64,000 nt of DNA from Occultella aeris (GTDB taxonomy: Bacteria > Actinomycetota > Actinomycetes > Actinomycetales > Beutenbergiaceae), in NCBI RefSeq assembly GCF_902703175.1, contig NZ_CACRYJ010000017.1, forward strand, positions 186,001 through 250,000. The letters are read 5' to 3'. The translations under genes were made by a program, and so were the position numbers. Below are positions 51,597 through 60,207 of this stretch, piece after piece. Numbering within the stretch: the stretch's first letter is position 1; every line of letters starts with the position of its first letter. The notes under the pieces were generated by a model that did no database searches, had not been told where the DNA came from, and worked only from the letters and a program-made list of their open reading frames with translations.

Positions 51597-53038
51597 CAGT
51601 AGGTGTAGTCCTGCCCGCGCTGCCAGTCGGAGAACTCCCAGTCGGCGCGCGAGACCTCGGCTCCGGCGCCCGCAGCTTGCTCGATGGACGAATCGAGATC
51701 GGACGAGAAGGCGTCGTTGAGCTTGACGAGCTCGCCCTTGAGGTCGGAGACGTCCCCGCCGAGGTAGCCCTGGATGATGTCGCCGAGTGTCGGCGCCACA
51801 GGGGTGGCGAGGGCGAGGGCCTCGCTGGCCTGGATGTTGCGCACCTGAACCTGCGGCGCCCGGAACACCCGCTGCTTGAAGTCGTCGATCAGCCAGGCGT
51901 ACGGCTCGATCACGTCGGCGTCCGCGACGATGTCGAGGTTCAGCGGCGGCTGGTCCATCGCCTCTGCGAGCGCCGCCTGATAGTCGTCCTGGGTGAACGA
52001 CTCCACGACGAGGCTGGCCGCCTCGGGGTTCGCGGAGTTCCCCGCCACGAACCAGGTGCCGCCGGGGGCCCCACGGGTGATCACCAGTTCCTCGCCCTCG
52101 GGCGTCAGTTCACCGGACGTCGCCATCCGCGCGAGGTGCTCCTCGTTGAGGGCACGGACGCCACCCGGTGACCACGGCCCATCGATGAAGAAGCCGACGT
52201 TGCCGGCGGCCCATCGGCCGCGCGCGTCCGGGATCTGGAATGAGTTCGTCCCAGGCAGCAGCCAACCGTTGTCGGAGATCTCCTTGAGGAGTTCGATGGC
52301 GTTGATGTACGTGTCGTGGTCGTAGTTGTACTCGCCGGTGTCATACCGCAGTCCCTGCCAGCCCGGGAAGCCGCCGGCCTGGGCCAGGTCGTCGACCTGG
52401 TCGCGGATCCGGCCGCTGGCCCCGAGGGCCAGTGTCATCGGGGCGTACCTGCCGTCGTCGGCGATGGCGCGCAACGCGGCCCGGAGGTCGTCGTAGCTCT
52501 TCGGGCCTTCGAATCCGACCTCGTCCGCGATCTCGGAGTTGTACCAGGTGCACGCCCAGTACTGGCGGTCGGACAGTGCCGGCAGTGCGTAGATGACACC
52601 GTCGAGCATGCTGATGCCTTCGACGAAGGTGCCCTCCGGAAGTCGACCGATCGCCTCCTCCGACAGTTCGATCGGGTGCAGCCACCCGGCCTCGACAAGC
52701 GCGGGGAGCGGGAGGCCGACCACGTTCGAGTAGATGTCTGGGAGCTGGTTCGACTGGTTCGCGAGCTGCAGCGCCTCGGTTGCCTGCGAGGGTTCGTTGT
52801 AGGTGTACTCGATACCGACGCCGACCTTCTCGGCCTGCTCCGCGGCCCAGCGGGCGTGCAGGTCCTGGAGACCACCGAAGTGGTCCCACCAGCGGATGTC
52901 TGCGCCGGCCCCGGTCCCGCCACCACCTCCACCGCTGGAACCTTCTGGTGATGGCGATCCGGAACAGGCGGCGACCAGGCCGCCGAGCGAGAGCGCGCCG
53001 GCGCCCCCGAGGAAGTGACGACGAGAGAACGTGGACAT
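51596..53038 (-). CDS. ABC transporter substrate-binding lipoprotein (CUT1 family)
   Basis: The 480-residue protein starts with a Tat motif (SRRHFLGG, residues 5-12), lipobox VAAC with Cys 25 and a Gly/Ser linker. The binding domain includes IRWWDHFGGLQDLHARWAAEQ and several Trp (WDHFGG, WACTWY, WDGPWS-like) that could stack on sugar rings. The ATG at 53038 is preferred to 53095, which would add a non-signal extension. It serves the permeases at 53079-54937. Confidence 0.9.
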   Translation of the reverse strand: MSTFSRRHFLGGAGALSLGGLVAACSGSPSPEGSSGGGGGGTGAGADIRWWDHFGGLQDLHARWAAEQAEKVGVGIEYTYNEPSQATEALQLANQSNQLPDIYSNVVGLPLPALVEAGWLHPIELSEEAIGRLPEGTFVEGISMLDGVIYALPALSDRQYWACTWYNSEIADEVGFEGPKSYDDLRAALRAIADDGRYAPMTLALGASGRIRDQVDDLAQAGGFPGWQGLRYDTGEYNYDHDTYINAIELLKEISDNGWLLPGTNSFQIPDARGRWAAGNVGFFIDGPWSPGGVRALNEEHLARMATSGELTPEGEELVITRGAPGGTWFVAGNSANPEAASLVVESFTQDDYQAALAEAMDQPPLNLDIVADADVIEPYAWLIDDFKQRVFRAPQVQVRNIQASEALALATPVAPTLGDIIQGYLGGDVSDLKGELVKLNDAFSSDLDSSIEQAAGAGAEVSRADWEFSDWQRGQDYTY

Positions 53039-53078
53039 GAGGGGTACTCCTCTTCGAGTGGGGTGATTCGGGGGGATT

Positions 53079-53963
53079 TCAGGACTTGACGGCACCAGCG
53101 ATGCCTTCGACGAAGTACTTCTGCATGAAGATGAAGAGGACGACGACCGGCAGGATCGAGATCACGCCGGCCGCCGCCATACCGGGCCAGTCCGTGGAGT
53201 TCTCGCCCACGAACGCCTGCATACCCACGCTCACCGTGCGCAGCGCCGGGTTGCTGAACGAGAAGACCAGCGGCAGGAAGAATGCGTTCCACGTGGACAG
53301 GAACGTGAGGATCGCCACGGTCGCGGTCACAGGCATGGACAGCGGGAGCATGATCTTGCCGAAGACCCTCAGGAACCCGGCACCATCGACGATGGCGGCT
53401 TCCTCGAGTTCGGCCGGCATCCCCCGGAAATAGCCTGCGTAGATCAGGATCGCCGCCACGTTCGCGGCGCCTCCGAGCGCCAGGATCATGCCCGCGAGCG
53501 AGTTCAGGAGTCCGAGTTCCAGTGACACCTTGACGATCGGGATGATCGTGTAGCCGGTCGGCACGAACAGGGTGGCGACGAAGATCCCGATGATCAGCCG
53601 GGATCCCGGGAACCGGTACCGACCGATCACGTAACCCGCCAGCGCACACCGCACGACCACGATGAGGGTCGTCGCCAGGGTCACGATGATGGTGTTGCGC
53701 AGGTAGCTCCCGAACCGGCCATCGGTCCAGGCTCGGGTGTAGTTCTCCCACTGCGGCGTCTCCGGGATGAGGCCGAGCCCGCCGCTGAAGACCTCACCAG
53801 AGGTCTTCAGCGAGGCCGAGACCATCCAGAGGAACGGGAAGACCCAGACGAACCCGAGCACGGTCAGCCCGGCGGCGACGGCCCACCAACCGAGGCGCCG
53901 AACTCGTGGACGTCGCCGTTCGGTTCGGGTGGGCGCGCCCACGACGTCGGCGGCCGCGCTCAT
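53079..53963 (-). CDS. Carbohydrate ABC transporter permease, MalG type
   Basis: The 294-residue protein has six predicted helices and the EAA loop EEAAIVDGAGFLRVFGKIMLP, ending KYFVEGIAGAVKS. The ATG at 53963 overlaps the MalF-type stop by 4 bp; the longer frame to 54335 is a shadow. It completes the pore of the importer of the 11-gene operon. Confidence 0.92.
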   Translation of the reverse strand: MSAAADVVGAPTRTERRRPRVRRLGWWAVAAGLTVLGFVWVFPFLWMVSASLKTSGEVFSGGLGLIPETPQWENYTRAWTDGRFGSYLRNTIIVTLATTLIVVVRCALAGYVIGRYRFPGSRLIIGIFVATLFVPTGYTIIPIVKVSLELGLLNSLAGMILALGGAANVAAILIYAGYFRGMPAELEEAAIVDGAGFLRVFGKIMLPLSMPVTATVAILTFLSTWNAFFLPLVFSFSNPALRTVSVGMQAFVGENSTDWPGMAAAGVISILPVVVLFIFMQKYFVEGIAGAVKS

Positions 53964-54937
53964 GCCCGTGCCCGCTGAGGCCGGCGGGTGACCATCGTCG
54001 CCCACGCCTGCACGGCTGCCACGATCAGAACGAGCAGTCCGAACAGCACCGCAGCGGCCGACGCGAAGCCGAGTTGCGGGATGGTCGCTGCGAACGCCCA
54101 CCTGTAGATGTAGATCTCGATGATCTCGGTACTGAAGAACGGACCCCCGGCCGTCATCGTCTGCATCAGGTCGAACGCGTGGAAGCAGTCCTCGATGGTG
54201 AGGATGGAGATGATCAGCAGGAACGGGAGCAACATCGGCAGCGTGATGTAACGGAAGATCCGCACGCCGCCGGCCCCGTCGATGCGAGCCGCCTCGTAGA
54301 GGTCCTGCGGAATCGTCTGCAGCGCAGCCAGCCAATAGATGAGCGTGATGCCGAAGAACTTCCAGACATACACCAGAGCGGTCGTGATCAGCGCCGAGTC
54401 CGAGCTACCGAGGAGGTCCACCGGAGGCATGTCCAGCAGCCCGAGCACGGCTGCGACCGGCCCCGCACCGGGATCGAGCACAAACCGCATGACGACTCCG
54501 ACGATCGCCGTGGTCGTGACCACCGGAATGAAGTAGACCGTCCGGAAGAACTTGCTGAACGGCATTCGAGGAGAGTTCAGCAGGATCGCCAGGAAGAACG
54601 CACCGAAGACCCGCAGGGGAGCCACCAGGAGCATGAACACCAGGGTGATCCGCACCGAGGACCAGAACAGCGGGTCCGACATGACGGCCTGGTAGTTGCT
54701 GATCCCGACGAACCGCTGCTCGGCGGAGAACCCGTTCCATTCGACGAGCGAGTACCAGTAGCTCGCGATGATCGGATAGATCGTGTAGAGGCCGTAGAGG
54801 ATGAAGGTCGGCATCAGGAACGCGTAGATCCACAGATTCCGCTTGCGGTTGCGCCGGCGTCGGGCAGGGCTGGGGGGCGTGGTGCCGGCCGCCCGGTCGG
54901 TGCGGGGGGTCACCACCGGTATCACTTGTGTCGCCAT
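53960..54937 (-). CDS. Carbohydrate ABC transporter permease, MalF type
   Basis: The 325-residue protein has a basic Pro/Arg-rich N-terminus and six predicted helices beginning NLWIYAFLMPTFILYGLYTIYP (a conserved start in this family). EAA loop: EAARIDGAGGVRIFRYITLP. It lies 31 bp downstream of the aldo-keto reductase gene. Confidence 0.92.
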   Translation of the reverse strand: MATQVIPVVTPRTDRAAGTTPPSPARRRRNRKRNLWIYAFLMPTFILYGLYTIYPIIASYWYSLVEWNGFSAEQRFVGISNYQAVMSDPLFWSSVRITLVFMLLVAPLRVFGAFFLAILLNSPRMPFSKFFRTVYFIPVVTTTAIVGVVMRFVLDPGAGPVAAVLGLLDMPPVDLLGSSDSALITTALVYVWKFFGITLIYWLAALQTIPQDLYEAARIDGAGGVRIFRYITLPMLLPFLLIISILTIEDCFHAFDLMQTMTAGGPFFSTEIIEIYIYRWAFAATIPQLGFASAAAVLFGLLVLIVAAVQAWATMVTRRPQRARA

Positions 54938-54968
54938 CGAACACGCTCCATCGGGTGTCGGGTCGGGG

Positions 54969-55826
54969 TCAGCGGATCTGGCTGAGTGCGAAGGTGCGCG
55001 GGTCGTTGCCGATCCGCACCCCCGTCTCCAGGGCGTCCAGGCCCGCCAGGTCGTCTGCGGTGAGGTCGGTGCCGTCGAGGTCGGCGTTGGAGACCATCCG
55101 CGCTCGGGACGTGGTCTTCGGGATCACCACCCGGCCCTGGTCCAGGTGCCAGCGGAGCACCACCTGGGCGGCGGTGACACCGAGCCGGTCCGCGATCGCG
55201 GTGACAGTGGGGGCGGAGAGATCGGCGCCCTGGCCGAGCGGGGAGTAGGCCTGCACGGTGATCGCGTGCTCGGCGCAGAAGTCGGCAAGGTCCGGCTGGG
55301 CGAAGCTCGGATGGATCTCGATCTGGTTCACGGCCGGCACATGCTCGGCTCGGCCGAGGAGCTCGCGCAGGTGCTCGACCATGAAGTTCGAGACGCCGAT
55401 CGCGCGGACCCGCCCCTCGTCCAGGATCCGCTCGAGCGCCCGCCAGCTCTCCTGCCACAGCCCGGCGGCCGGGTTCGGCCAGTGGATCAGGTACAGGTCG
55501 AGGGTCTCCAGGCCGAGCCGGGCGAGGGTGTCGTCATAGGCTCGCAGGGCACGCTCATAGCCCTGGTCCCCGTTCCGGAGTTTCGAGGTGACGAACACCT
55601 CCTCGCGCGGCAGCCCCGCGGACCCGAGCGCGGCGCCGACCCCCTCCTCGTTCACGTACGCGGCCGCGGTGTCGACGTGGCGGTACCCGACCTCGAGTGC
55701 CTCCTCGACCACCCGCTGCGCCTGCGCCGTCGGCACCTGGAAGACGCCAAGGCCCACCTGGGGGATCCCGACGCCACCCGGCAGCGTGGTGCGCCGATCC
55801 AACGAGGTGAGCGCCGCCGTCGTCAT
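54969..55826 (-). CDS. Aldo/keto reductase (AKR5-like)
   Basis: The 285-residue protein has the AKR tetrad: Asp and Tyr in HVDTAAAYVNEE, Lys in VTSKLRN, His in YLIHWPNP, and the NADPH-binding C-terminal IPKTTSRARMVSN. It would reduce a sugar aldehyde or ketone with NADPH. The ATG at 55826 overlaps the GH39 stop as ATGA. In the operon context it may reduce an aldotetrose or a similar released aldehyde (inference). Confidence 0.9.
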   Translation of the reverse strand: MTTAALTSLDRRTTLPGGVGIPQVGLGVFQVPTAQAQRVVEEALEVGYRHVDTAAAYVNEEGVGAALGSAGLPREEVFVTSKLRNGDQGYERALRAYDDTLARLGLETLDLYLIHWPNPAAGLWQESWRALERILDEGRVRAIGVSNFMVEHLRELLGRAEHVPAVNQIEIHPSFAQPDLADFCAEHAITVQAYSPLGQGADLSAPTVTAIADRLGVTAAQVVLRWHLDQGRVVIPKTTSRARMVSNADLDGTDLTADDLAGLDALETGVRIGNDPRTFALSQIR

Positions 55827-57580
55827 GCCTTCGGCTCCCACACGAGCAACGACACCGACGGCAGCGGCAGGCTGAGAGCCACCTGCGCCGCACCGTCGAC
55901 GGGCGTCACGTCGTGCGCGGCCTCGAACTCCTCGAGTCCCTGGCGCGCCTTGATCGCGGCGAGCTGGTCGTCCGTGGGCAGCTGCGGTGAGCCGAGCCCC
56001 GCCCAGATCGTGTGGGCGTTGGAGTGCGTGGCGTCGATCCGGTAGTGCCGCAGCGTGTAGGCAGCGCCGTCCAAGCCGGCGATGTTCACGTTCACAGCGG
56101 CCTCGGTGTCGTCCGCGTGGTACTGGTCGTCGATGTGCCGCCAGACGAGCGCGGCCACGGTGCCGTCCGCGCTCCGGGAGGCGAGCACGTCGACCTCCTC
56201 CGGCATGCTGGCGCCATCGCAGTCGTCCAGGGCCGTGACCGGGTGGGCCACGTCCGAACCGGCCTCGATGCGGCGCTCGCCGAGCCGGGCCAGTGCCCGG
56301 TAGGCGTTCAGGAACGGCTTCTCCACTCCGCCGGCGGTCAGGAACGCGCGGGTGCCCTCGAAGTAGCGCTCGCCCTCGAAGTAGAAGCTCCACGAGGTCG
56401 CCTGCTCGACCTGCACGGTCTCGGTGGCGTTCAGGTCGAGGATCTTCTTCATGAGCTTGACCTGGAACACCGGGTAGTACTCGGTGTTCTGGAACCGGAA
56501 GTTCGCGTTGTCATAGACGCTGTAGTGGGCCGGGACCCCGGCGTCGCACTCGTCGACGATGGCGGGCAGGCCGTGGTATTCGGGGAACTCCTCGATCACA
56601 CGGGACAGGGTGCGGATCTCGAAGAGCATCTTGTGTGCGCTCGGGCTCTGCTGCTCCGGCGCCGGCCCGCCGGTGGGCCCGTAGACGCGCCACGGGCGGA
56701 ACGCGGAGCCCTTGGTGTGGAAGGAGACGAAGTCGAGCGGGTCCTTGCGGGCGCTGGTGTGGGTGAGGAAGCCGCGTAGGAACTCGGCGCCGGACCCGGT
56801 GACAGCCGGGCCGCCGACCTTCGCCGTGGGAAGCACGCGCCGGACCGCGGCCGCCGTCACCGAGTAGAGCTCGTAGAACTCCTCGGGGGTGCCACGCCAG
56901 TAGAAGATGTCCGGCTCGTTCCACAGCTCCCAGAGCCAGGTGTCGACCTCGTCGGCGCCATAGCGGTCCAGGCAGTGCTGGGCGTGCGCGGCGATCAGGT
57001 CGCCCCAGGCGGCGTAGTCCTTGGGCGGGTAGCCCCAGGCGCCGGCCTCGTAGTTGCTGTAGACGGTGGGACTGGGCACCACCTCGAGCTCGGCGGCGTG
57101 ATCGGGCACCAGATCGCGCGGCGTGAAGGCGAGCTCGACGAGCACGTGGTTGCCGGACTCGACGATGGCGTCGTAGACCTGGTCGGCGATGGTGAAGTCG
57201 TAGAACGGGTTTCCGTCGGCGTCGAGGTGGAACACGTTGCCGGTGCCCCAGTGCGGGATCCCGAAGCCGGTGCCCGAGCAGAACACGTAGTGCGGGCGCA
57301 CGTGGAAGCCCTTGTCGCTCAGCTCACCGAACCGGCCGAGCAGGGAGCGCCCCGTGGCGGTGTAGGTCCAGTTGATCTCGTCGTATCCGATGCTCTCCCA
57401 GATCCGGGCGAGCGCGCCGCGGTCCACGGCGGCGTCGATTGTCACCTCGGCCGCACGGACGTGCGGCGCATTCGGGTCGCTGGGCGCGGCGTGCGGGAAG
57501 GAACTCTTGTCCAGTCCCACACCTGGGTTGACTTCAGCGGTGAAGCTCACGTCCGGACTCTGCCTCTCTCGGGGGGTCAT
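55823..57580 (-). CDS. Glycoside hydrolase family 39-like enzyme
   Basis: The 585-residue protein has the clan-A barrel of GH39: acid/base E222 in WNEPD, and probable nucleophile E344 in VDECDAG, followed by a C-terminal beta domain (HYRIDATHSNAHTIW). GH39 includes beta-xylosidases and iduronidases. No signal peptide is seen, so it should split an imported glycoside in the cytoplasm. The ATG at 57580 is preferred to a GTG at 57589 (GGGACGG just upstream). It is the first gene of the 11-gene operon. Confidence 0.85.
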   Translation of the reverse strand: MTPRERQSPDVSFTAEVNPGVGLDKSSFPHAAPSDPNAPHVRAAEVTIDAAVDRGALARIWESIGYDEINWTYTATGRSLLGRFGELSDKGFHVRPHYVFCSGTGFGIPHWGTGNVFHLDADGNPFYDFTIADQVYDAIVESGNHVLVELAFTPRDLVPDHAAELEVVPSPTVYSNYEAGAWGYPPKDYAAWGDLIAAHAQHCLDRYGADEVDTWLWELWNEPDIFYWRGTPEEFYELYSVTAAAVRRVLPTAKVGGPAVTGSGAEFLRGFLTHTSARKDPLDFVSFHTKGSAFRPWRVYGPTGGPAPEQQSPSAHKMLFEIRTLSRVIEEFPEYHGLPAIVDECDAGVPAHYSVYDNANFRFQNTEYYPVFQVKLMKKILDLNATETVQVEQATSWSFYFEGERYFEGTRAFLTAGGVEKPFLNAYRALARLGERRIEAGSDVAHPVTALDDCDGASMPEEVDVLASRSADGTVAALVWRHIDDQYHADDTEAAVNVNIAGLDGAAYTLRHYRIDATHSNAHTIWAGLGSPQLPTDDQLAAIKARQGLEEFEAAHDVTPVDGAAQVALSLPLPSVSLLVWEPKA

Positions 57581-57610
57581 CGCGGCCACCGTCCCTGGCG
57601 ACCTCCGGCG

Positions 57611-57640
57611 AGGCTAGACCGCCCGTTCTCAGATTGTCAA
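57611..57640 (-). promoter_or_regulatory. Promoter of the 11-gene operon
   Basis: On the minus strand, TTGACA (57635-57640) and TAGCCT (57611-57616) with an 18-bp spacer lie about 30 bp before the GH39 ATG. The -35 box is inside the first 19-bp operator repeat, so binding there would block the promoter. The 311-bp gap between the GH39 and GntR genes otherwise holds only the direct repeats and plain sequence. Confidence 0.6.
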
Positions 57641-57673
57641 TGATCTTCAATCACGATTGTCAATGATCTTCAA
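57632..57673. repeat. Two 19-bp direct repeats, probable operator of the divergent GntR regulator
   Basis: GATTGTCAATGATCTTCAA occurs at 57632-57650 and again, identical, at 57655-57673 (period 23 bp). Each contains a palindromic core TTGnnnATnATnnnCAA. The first copy covers the -35 box of the GH39 operon. Operators of FadR-subfamily GntR proteins are short palindromes of this kind, and the GntR gene begins 219 bp away. Confidence 0.75.
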
Positions 57674-57891
57674 GCGGCTAGACTGCTCCACACCGAGGCG
57701 ATTCAGGCGCTACCGTTCGTAGACAGCAGCGCGACGTAGCGGCGGAGATTGAGGGGAAACATGCGCATGATCTGCAGGCCCGTCGGGCCTCTTCGGATGG
57801 AACGGGCCGGCCGCCACGGCGGCACCACGGCGGGACCGGGACCAGGTTCGACGGCCGAGGTATCGGCTACCGTTCGCCTGGGGGGCGTCCG

Positions 57892-58578
57892 GTGATCGGC
57901 ACCGGGAACTCTCCGCCCCGGACGTCCATGGCCGAGTACGTGTTGGCGGTTCTCCGTGAGCAGATCGCCACCGGCGTGCTCGCGCCCGGTCAGCACCTGC
58001 GCGAGATGGAACTCGCCGCGAGCCTGGACGTGAGCCGGGGTCCGGTGCGTGAGGCCCTGGCGTTCCTCGAGTCCGAGGGACAGGTCGAGATCCGGCGCCA
58101 CCGGGGCGCGTTCGTGAGCGTGCTCACCCAGGTGGACGTGGAGGAGGTGCACACCTTTCGCGCCGCCATCGAGTCCCTTGCCGCCGAACGCGCATCGACG
58201 CGGATGACGCCTGCCCACTTCGCGGAACTGGACCGGGTGCTCGACGCGATGAAGGAGACCTCCGGATCCGTCGCCCCGCAGGAGGCGGTCCGACTGGACC
58301 TCGCCTTCCATGACGTGTTGTACGACGCGGCGGACCATCAGCGGCTCAGCCGCGCGTGGGTCTCCATCCGCAGCCAGGTGTTCTTCTTCCTGCACACCCG
58401 GAACGTGAACTTCCCCGATTTCCCGACCGTGGGTTATCCCGAGCACTACGAGCTCCGGATGGCGCTCGCGCAGGGGGATCCGGTCCTCGCCCGGGCCGCC
58501 GCCGAGGACCACCTCAGCGGCGCCTACACGCGCCTGCGTCAGCTCGAGCTGCCGACCGAGTCGGACCGCCCCGAGTGA
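57892..58578 (+). CDS. GntR family transcriptional regulator, FadR (FCD) type
   Basis: The 228-residue protein has a winged helix (SMAEYVLAVLREQIATGVLAPGQHLREMELAASLDVSRGPVREALAFLESEGQVEIRRHRGAFVS) and a C-terminal FCD helical domain with the metal-type residues (DLAFHDVLYDAADHQRL; HYELRMALAQGDP; AAAEDHL). It is divergent from the 11-gene operon, and the direct-repeat operators lie between. It is probably the local repressor, released by a sugar acid or phosphorylated intermediate. The start is the GTG at 57892. Confidence 0.92.
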   Translation: MIGTGNSPPRTSMAEYVLAVLREQIATGVLAPGQHLREMELAASLDVSRGPVREALAFLESEGQVEIRRHRGAFVSVLTQVDVEEVHTFRAAIESLAAERASTRMTPAHFAELDRVLDAMKETSGSVAPQEAVRLDLAFHDVLYDAADHQRLSRAWVSIRSQVFFFLHTRNVNFPDFPTVGYPEHYELRMALAQGDPVLARAAAEDHLSGAYTRLRQLELPTESDRPE

Positions 58579-58591
58579 TGGTCCCGGCCTA

Positions 58592-58630
58592 GCTGCGTCA
58601 CTGACCCACCGCACGGGTCAGTGACGCAGC
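58592..58630. terminator. Strong bidirectional hairpin terminator
   Basis: GCTGCGTCACTGACCC (58592-58607) and GGGTCAGTGACGCAGC (58615-58630) form a perfect 16-bp stem with a 7-nt loop, in the gap between the convergent GntR and amidohydrolase genes. Confidence 0.85.
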
Positions 58631-58644
58631 GGCTTGCGCACACC

Positions 58645-60096
58645 TCACGCGCGGTGCGTCGAGTCGTCCGCGTACTCGGTGTACATGTAGGGGTTGTCGA
58701 GCACCTTCGACTCGGGGATCTCCGGGCTCATCCCCCGGCGCCACTCGTCGTCGCCGAGGGTGGCGCGCAGGTGCTCGATCGTCTGGTCGACGGCGGTGCG
58801 CGCCTTCGCGAGGTCGGTGCCGAGCAGCCGGTGCTCGTGCTTGAGCACCCGGCCGTTGACGACCACCGTGTGCACGTCGCCGCGCTGCGCCTGGAGCGCG
58901 ATGTGACCGTACGGGTGCAGCACCGGGAACATGACGGGTGAGTCGTCGTTCTTGATCAGCACGACGTCCGCCTTCCTACCCGGTTCCAGGCTCCCGACGG
59001 CGGAGTCCAGTCCGAGGGCACGCGCGCCTCCTCGGGTGGCCCAGTCGACGACGTCCTGCGCCCGCAGCGAGATGTTGGTGACCGTGTCGCCGCTCGCGTG
59101 GGCCTCGAAGTGCTCGCGGGTGCGGTCGGAGGCCAAGGTCGCGCGCATCGCCGAGAACAGGTCCCCGCTCCACCACACGCTGGTGTCCATGGACAGCGAG
59201 ATCGGCACTCCGTGGGCGCGCAGGGCCCAGCTCGAGGGATAGCCCTGCCCGCAGGAGGACTCACTCTCGGAGGACACCGACGCGTACCCGCCAGTCGCGG
59301 CGATGCGCTGGTAGGAGTCCGCGCTGAGGGTCGCCGCGTGCACGTACACGTTGCCCTGGCGCATGTGCCCATGGGAGTGCATGAGCCGGATCCCGTCGTC
59401 GTTCGTGGCACCCCAGACGCCGGCGTGCGTGGTCACCGCCACGTCCAGGTCGCGTGCCACGTCGAACGCGGCGCCCTCGGGGTACGCGGGGTCACCGGTG
59501 ACGTCGAAGGCGAGCTGGAACCCGAGCATGTCACTGCGCGGGAGCGCCTCGGCGAACGCCCGGAACTCGGGGGCCGCGGTCCACTCCCAGGGCCCGGCGT
59601 GGATGTTGCCGTAGGCGAGCACCGCGCGGCCGCCCACCTGCTGCAGCGCCTCGAGCGCCGCCTCGCCGTGCTCCACGGTCTGCAGCCCATGGGACCAGTC
59701 CACCGTTGTCGTCACGCCGGCGTCGATCGCCTCGATCGCACCGAGCAGGTTGCCGGCATAGATGTCCTGCGGGCGGAAGTGCTTGCCGTAGGAGAGGTAG
59801 TTCCACACGAAGTACTGGGTCAGTGTCCAGTCGGCGCCGTAGCCGCGCATCGCCGTCTGCCACAGGTGCCGGTGCGTGTCGATCATGCCGGGCATGAGGA
59901 TGCCGCCACTCGCGTCGATCTCGACGGCCGACTCGGGCACCTCCAGAGCCGGGCCGATCGCCTCGATCCGCTCCCCCACAACCAGCAGGTCGGCACCGTC
60001 GAGCACGGTGTGCACGTCATCCATCGTGACCACGAGAGCGTTCCGGAACACGATCGGGCGATCCGCGTCGAACGTCTCCTCGCCTTGCTCGCTCAT
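58645..60096 (-). CDS. Amidohydrolase-superfamily hydrolase (ATZ/TRZ-type deaminase-like)
   Basis: The 483-residue protein has the metal-site motifs of the superfamily: H75-x-H77 (MIDTHRHLW), His in VTTHAGVWG and VYVHAATLS, and the Asp in SMDTSVWW. The overall pattern is that of hydrolases of N-heterocycles such as S-adenosylhomocysteine or chlorohydrolase/deaminase relatives. Substrate unknown. The ATG at 60096 is preceded by GGAGG. The promoter has perfect TTGACA and TATTGT boxes and a palindrome at the transcription start. Confidence 0.85.
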   Translation of the reverse strand: MSEQGEETFDADRPIVFRNALVVTMDDVHTVLDGADLLVVGERIEAIGPALEVPESAVEIDASGGILMPGMIDTHRHLWQTAMRGYGADWTLTQYFVWNYLSYGKHFRPQDIYAGNLLGAIEAIDAGVTTTVDWSHGLQTVEHGEAALEALQQVGGRAVLAYGNIHAGPWEWTAAPEFRAFAEALPRSDMLGFQLAFDVTGDPAYPEGAAFDVARDLDVAVTTHAGVWGATNDDGIRLMHSHGHMRQGNVYVHAATLSADSYQRIAATGGYASVSSESESSCGQGYPSSWALRAHGVPISLSMDTSVWWSGDLFSAMRATLASDRTREHFEAHASGDTVTNISLRAQDVVDWATRGGARALGLDSAVGSLEPGRKADVVLIKNDDSPVMFPVLHPYGHIALQAQRGDVHTVVVNGRVLKHEHRLLGTDLAKARTAVDQTIEHLRATLGDDEWRRGMSPEIPESKVLDNPYMYTEYADDSTHRA

Positions 60097-60121
60097 TTCC
60101 AACCTCCGTCGTCGCAGGCCC

Positions 60122-60148
60122 GCGGACACCCATCCGCCTGGCGGACAC
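60122..60148. repeat. Direct half-site repeat GCGGACAC
   Basis: GCGGACAC occurs at 60122-60129 and 60141-60148, with period 19 bp. The second copy is the left arm of the palindrome at 60142-60155, so the first may be an extra half-site of the same regulator. Confidence 0.4.
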
Positions 60149-60155
60149 TTGTCCG
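60142..60155. promoter_or_regulatory. Palindromic operator, copy 1 (CGGACA-CT-TGTCCG)
   Basis: A perfect 6-bp-arm palindrome lies 8 bp past the -10 box of the amidohydrolase promoter, over the probable start of transcription. Copy 2 is at 62165-62178. Only the two central bases differ (CT here, CA there). The IclR protein encoded at 61221-62018 is the likely binder. Confidence 0.75.
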
Positions 60156-60163
60156 ATGGAGCC

Positions 60164-60191
60164 ACAATAGGTGACGCCCAACGCATGTCAA
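60164..60191 (-). promoter_or_regulatory. Promoter of the amidohydrolase gene
   Basis: On the minus strand, TTGACA (60186-60191) and TATTGT (60164-60169) have a 16-bp spacer. The operator palindrome starts 8 bp downstream of the -10, so a bound repressor would block initiation. Confidence 0.65.
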
Positions 60192-60207
60192 CCCCCGTGA
60201 GGACGCC

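Noticed and set aside
45933-57580. D-apiose catabolic operon (isomerase, kinase, transketolase-type)
   Set aside because: No transketolase-like or FGGY kinase gene is present; the DhaKL, TIM and RpiB set matches erythrulose-phosphate metabolism better.
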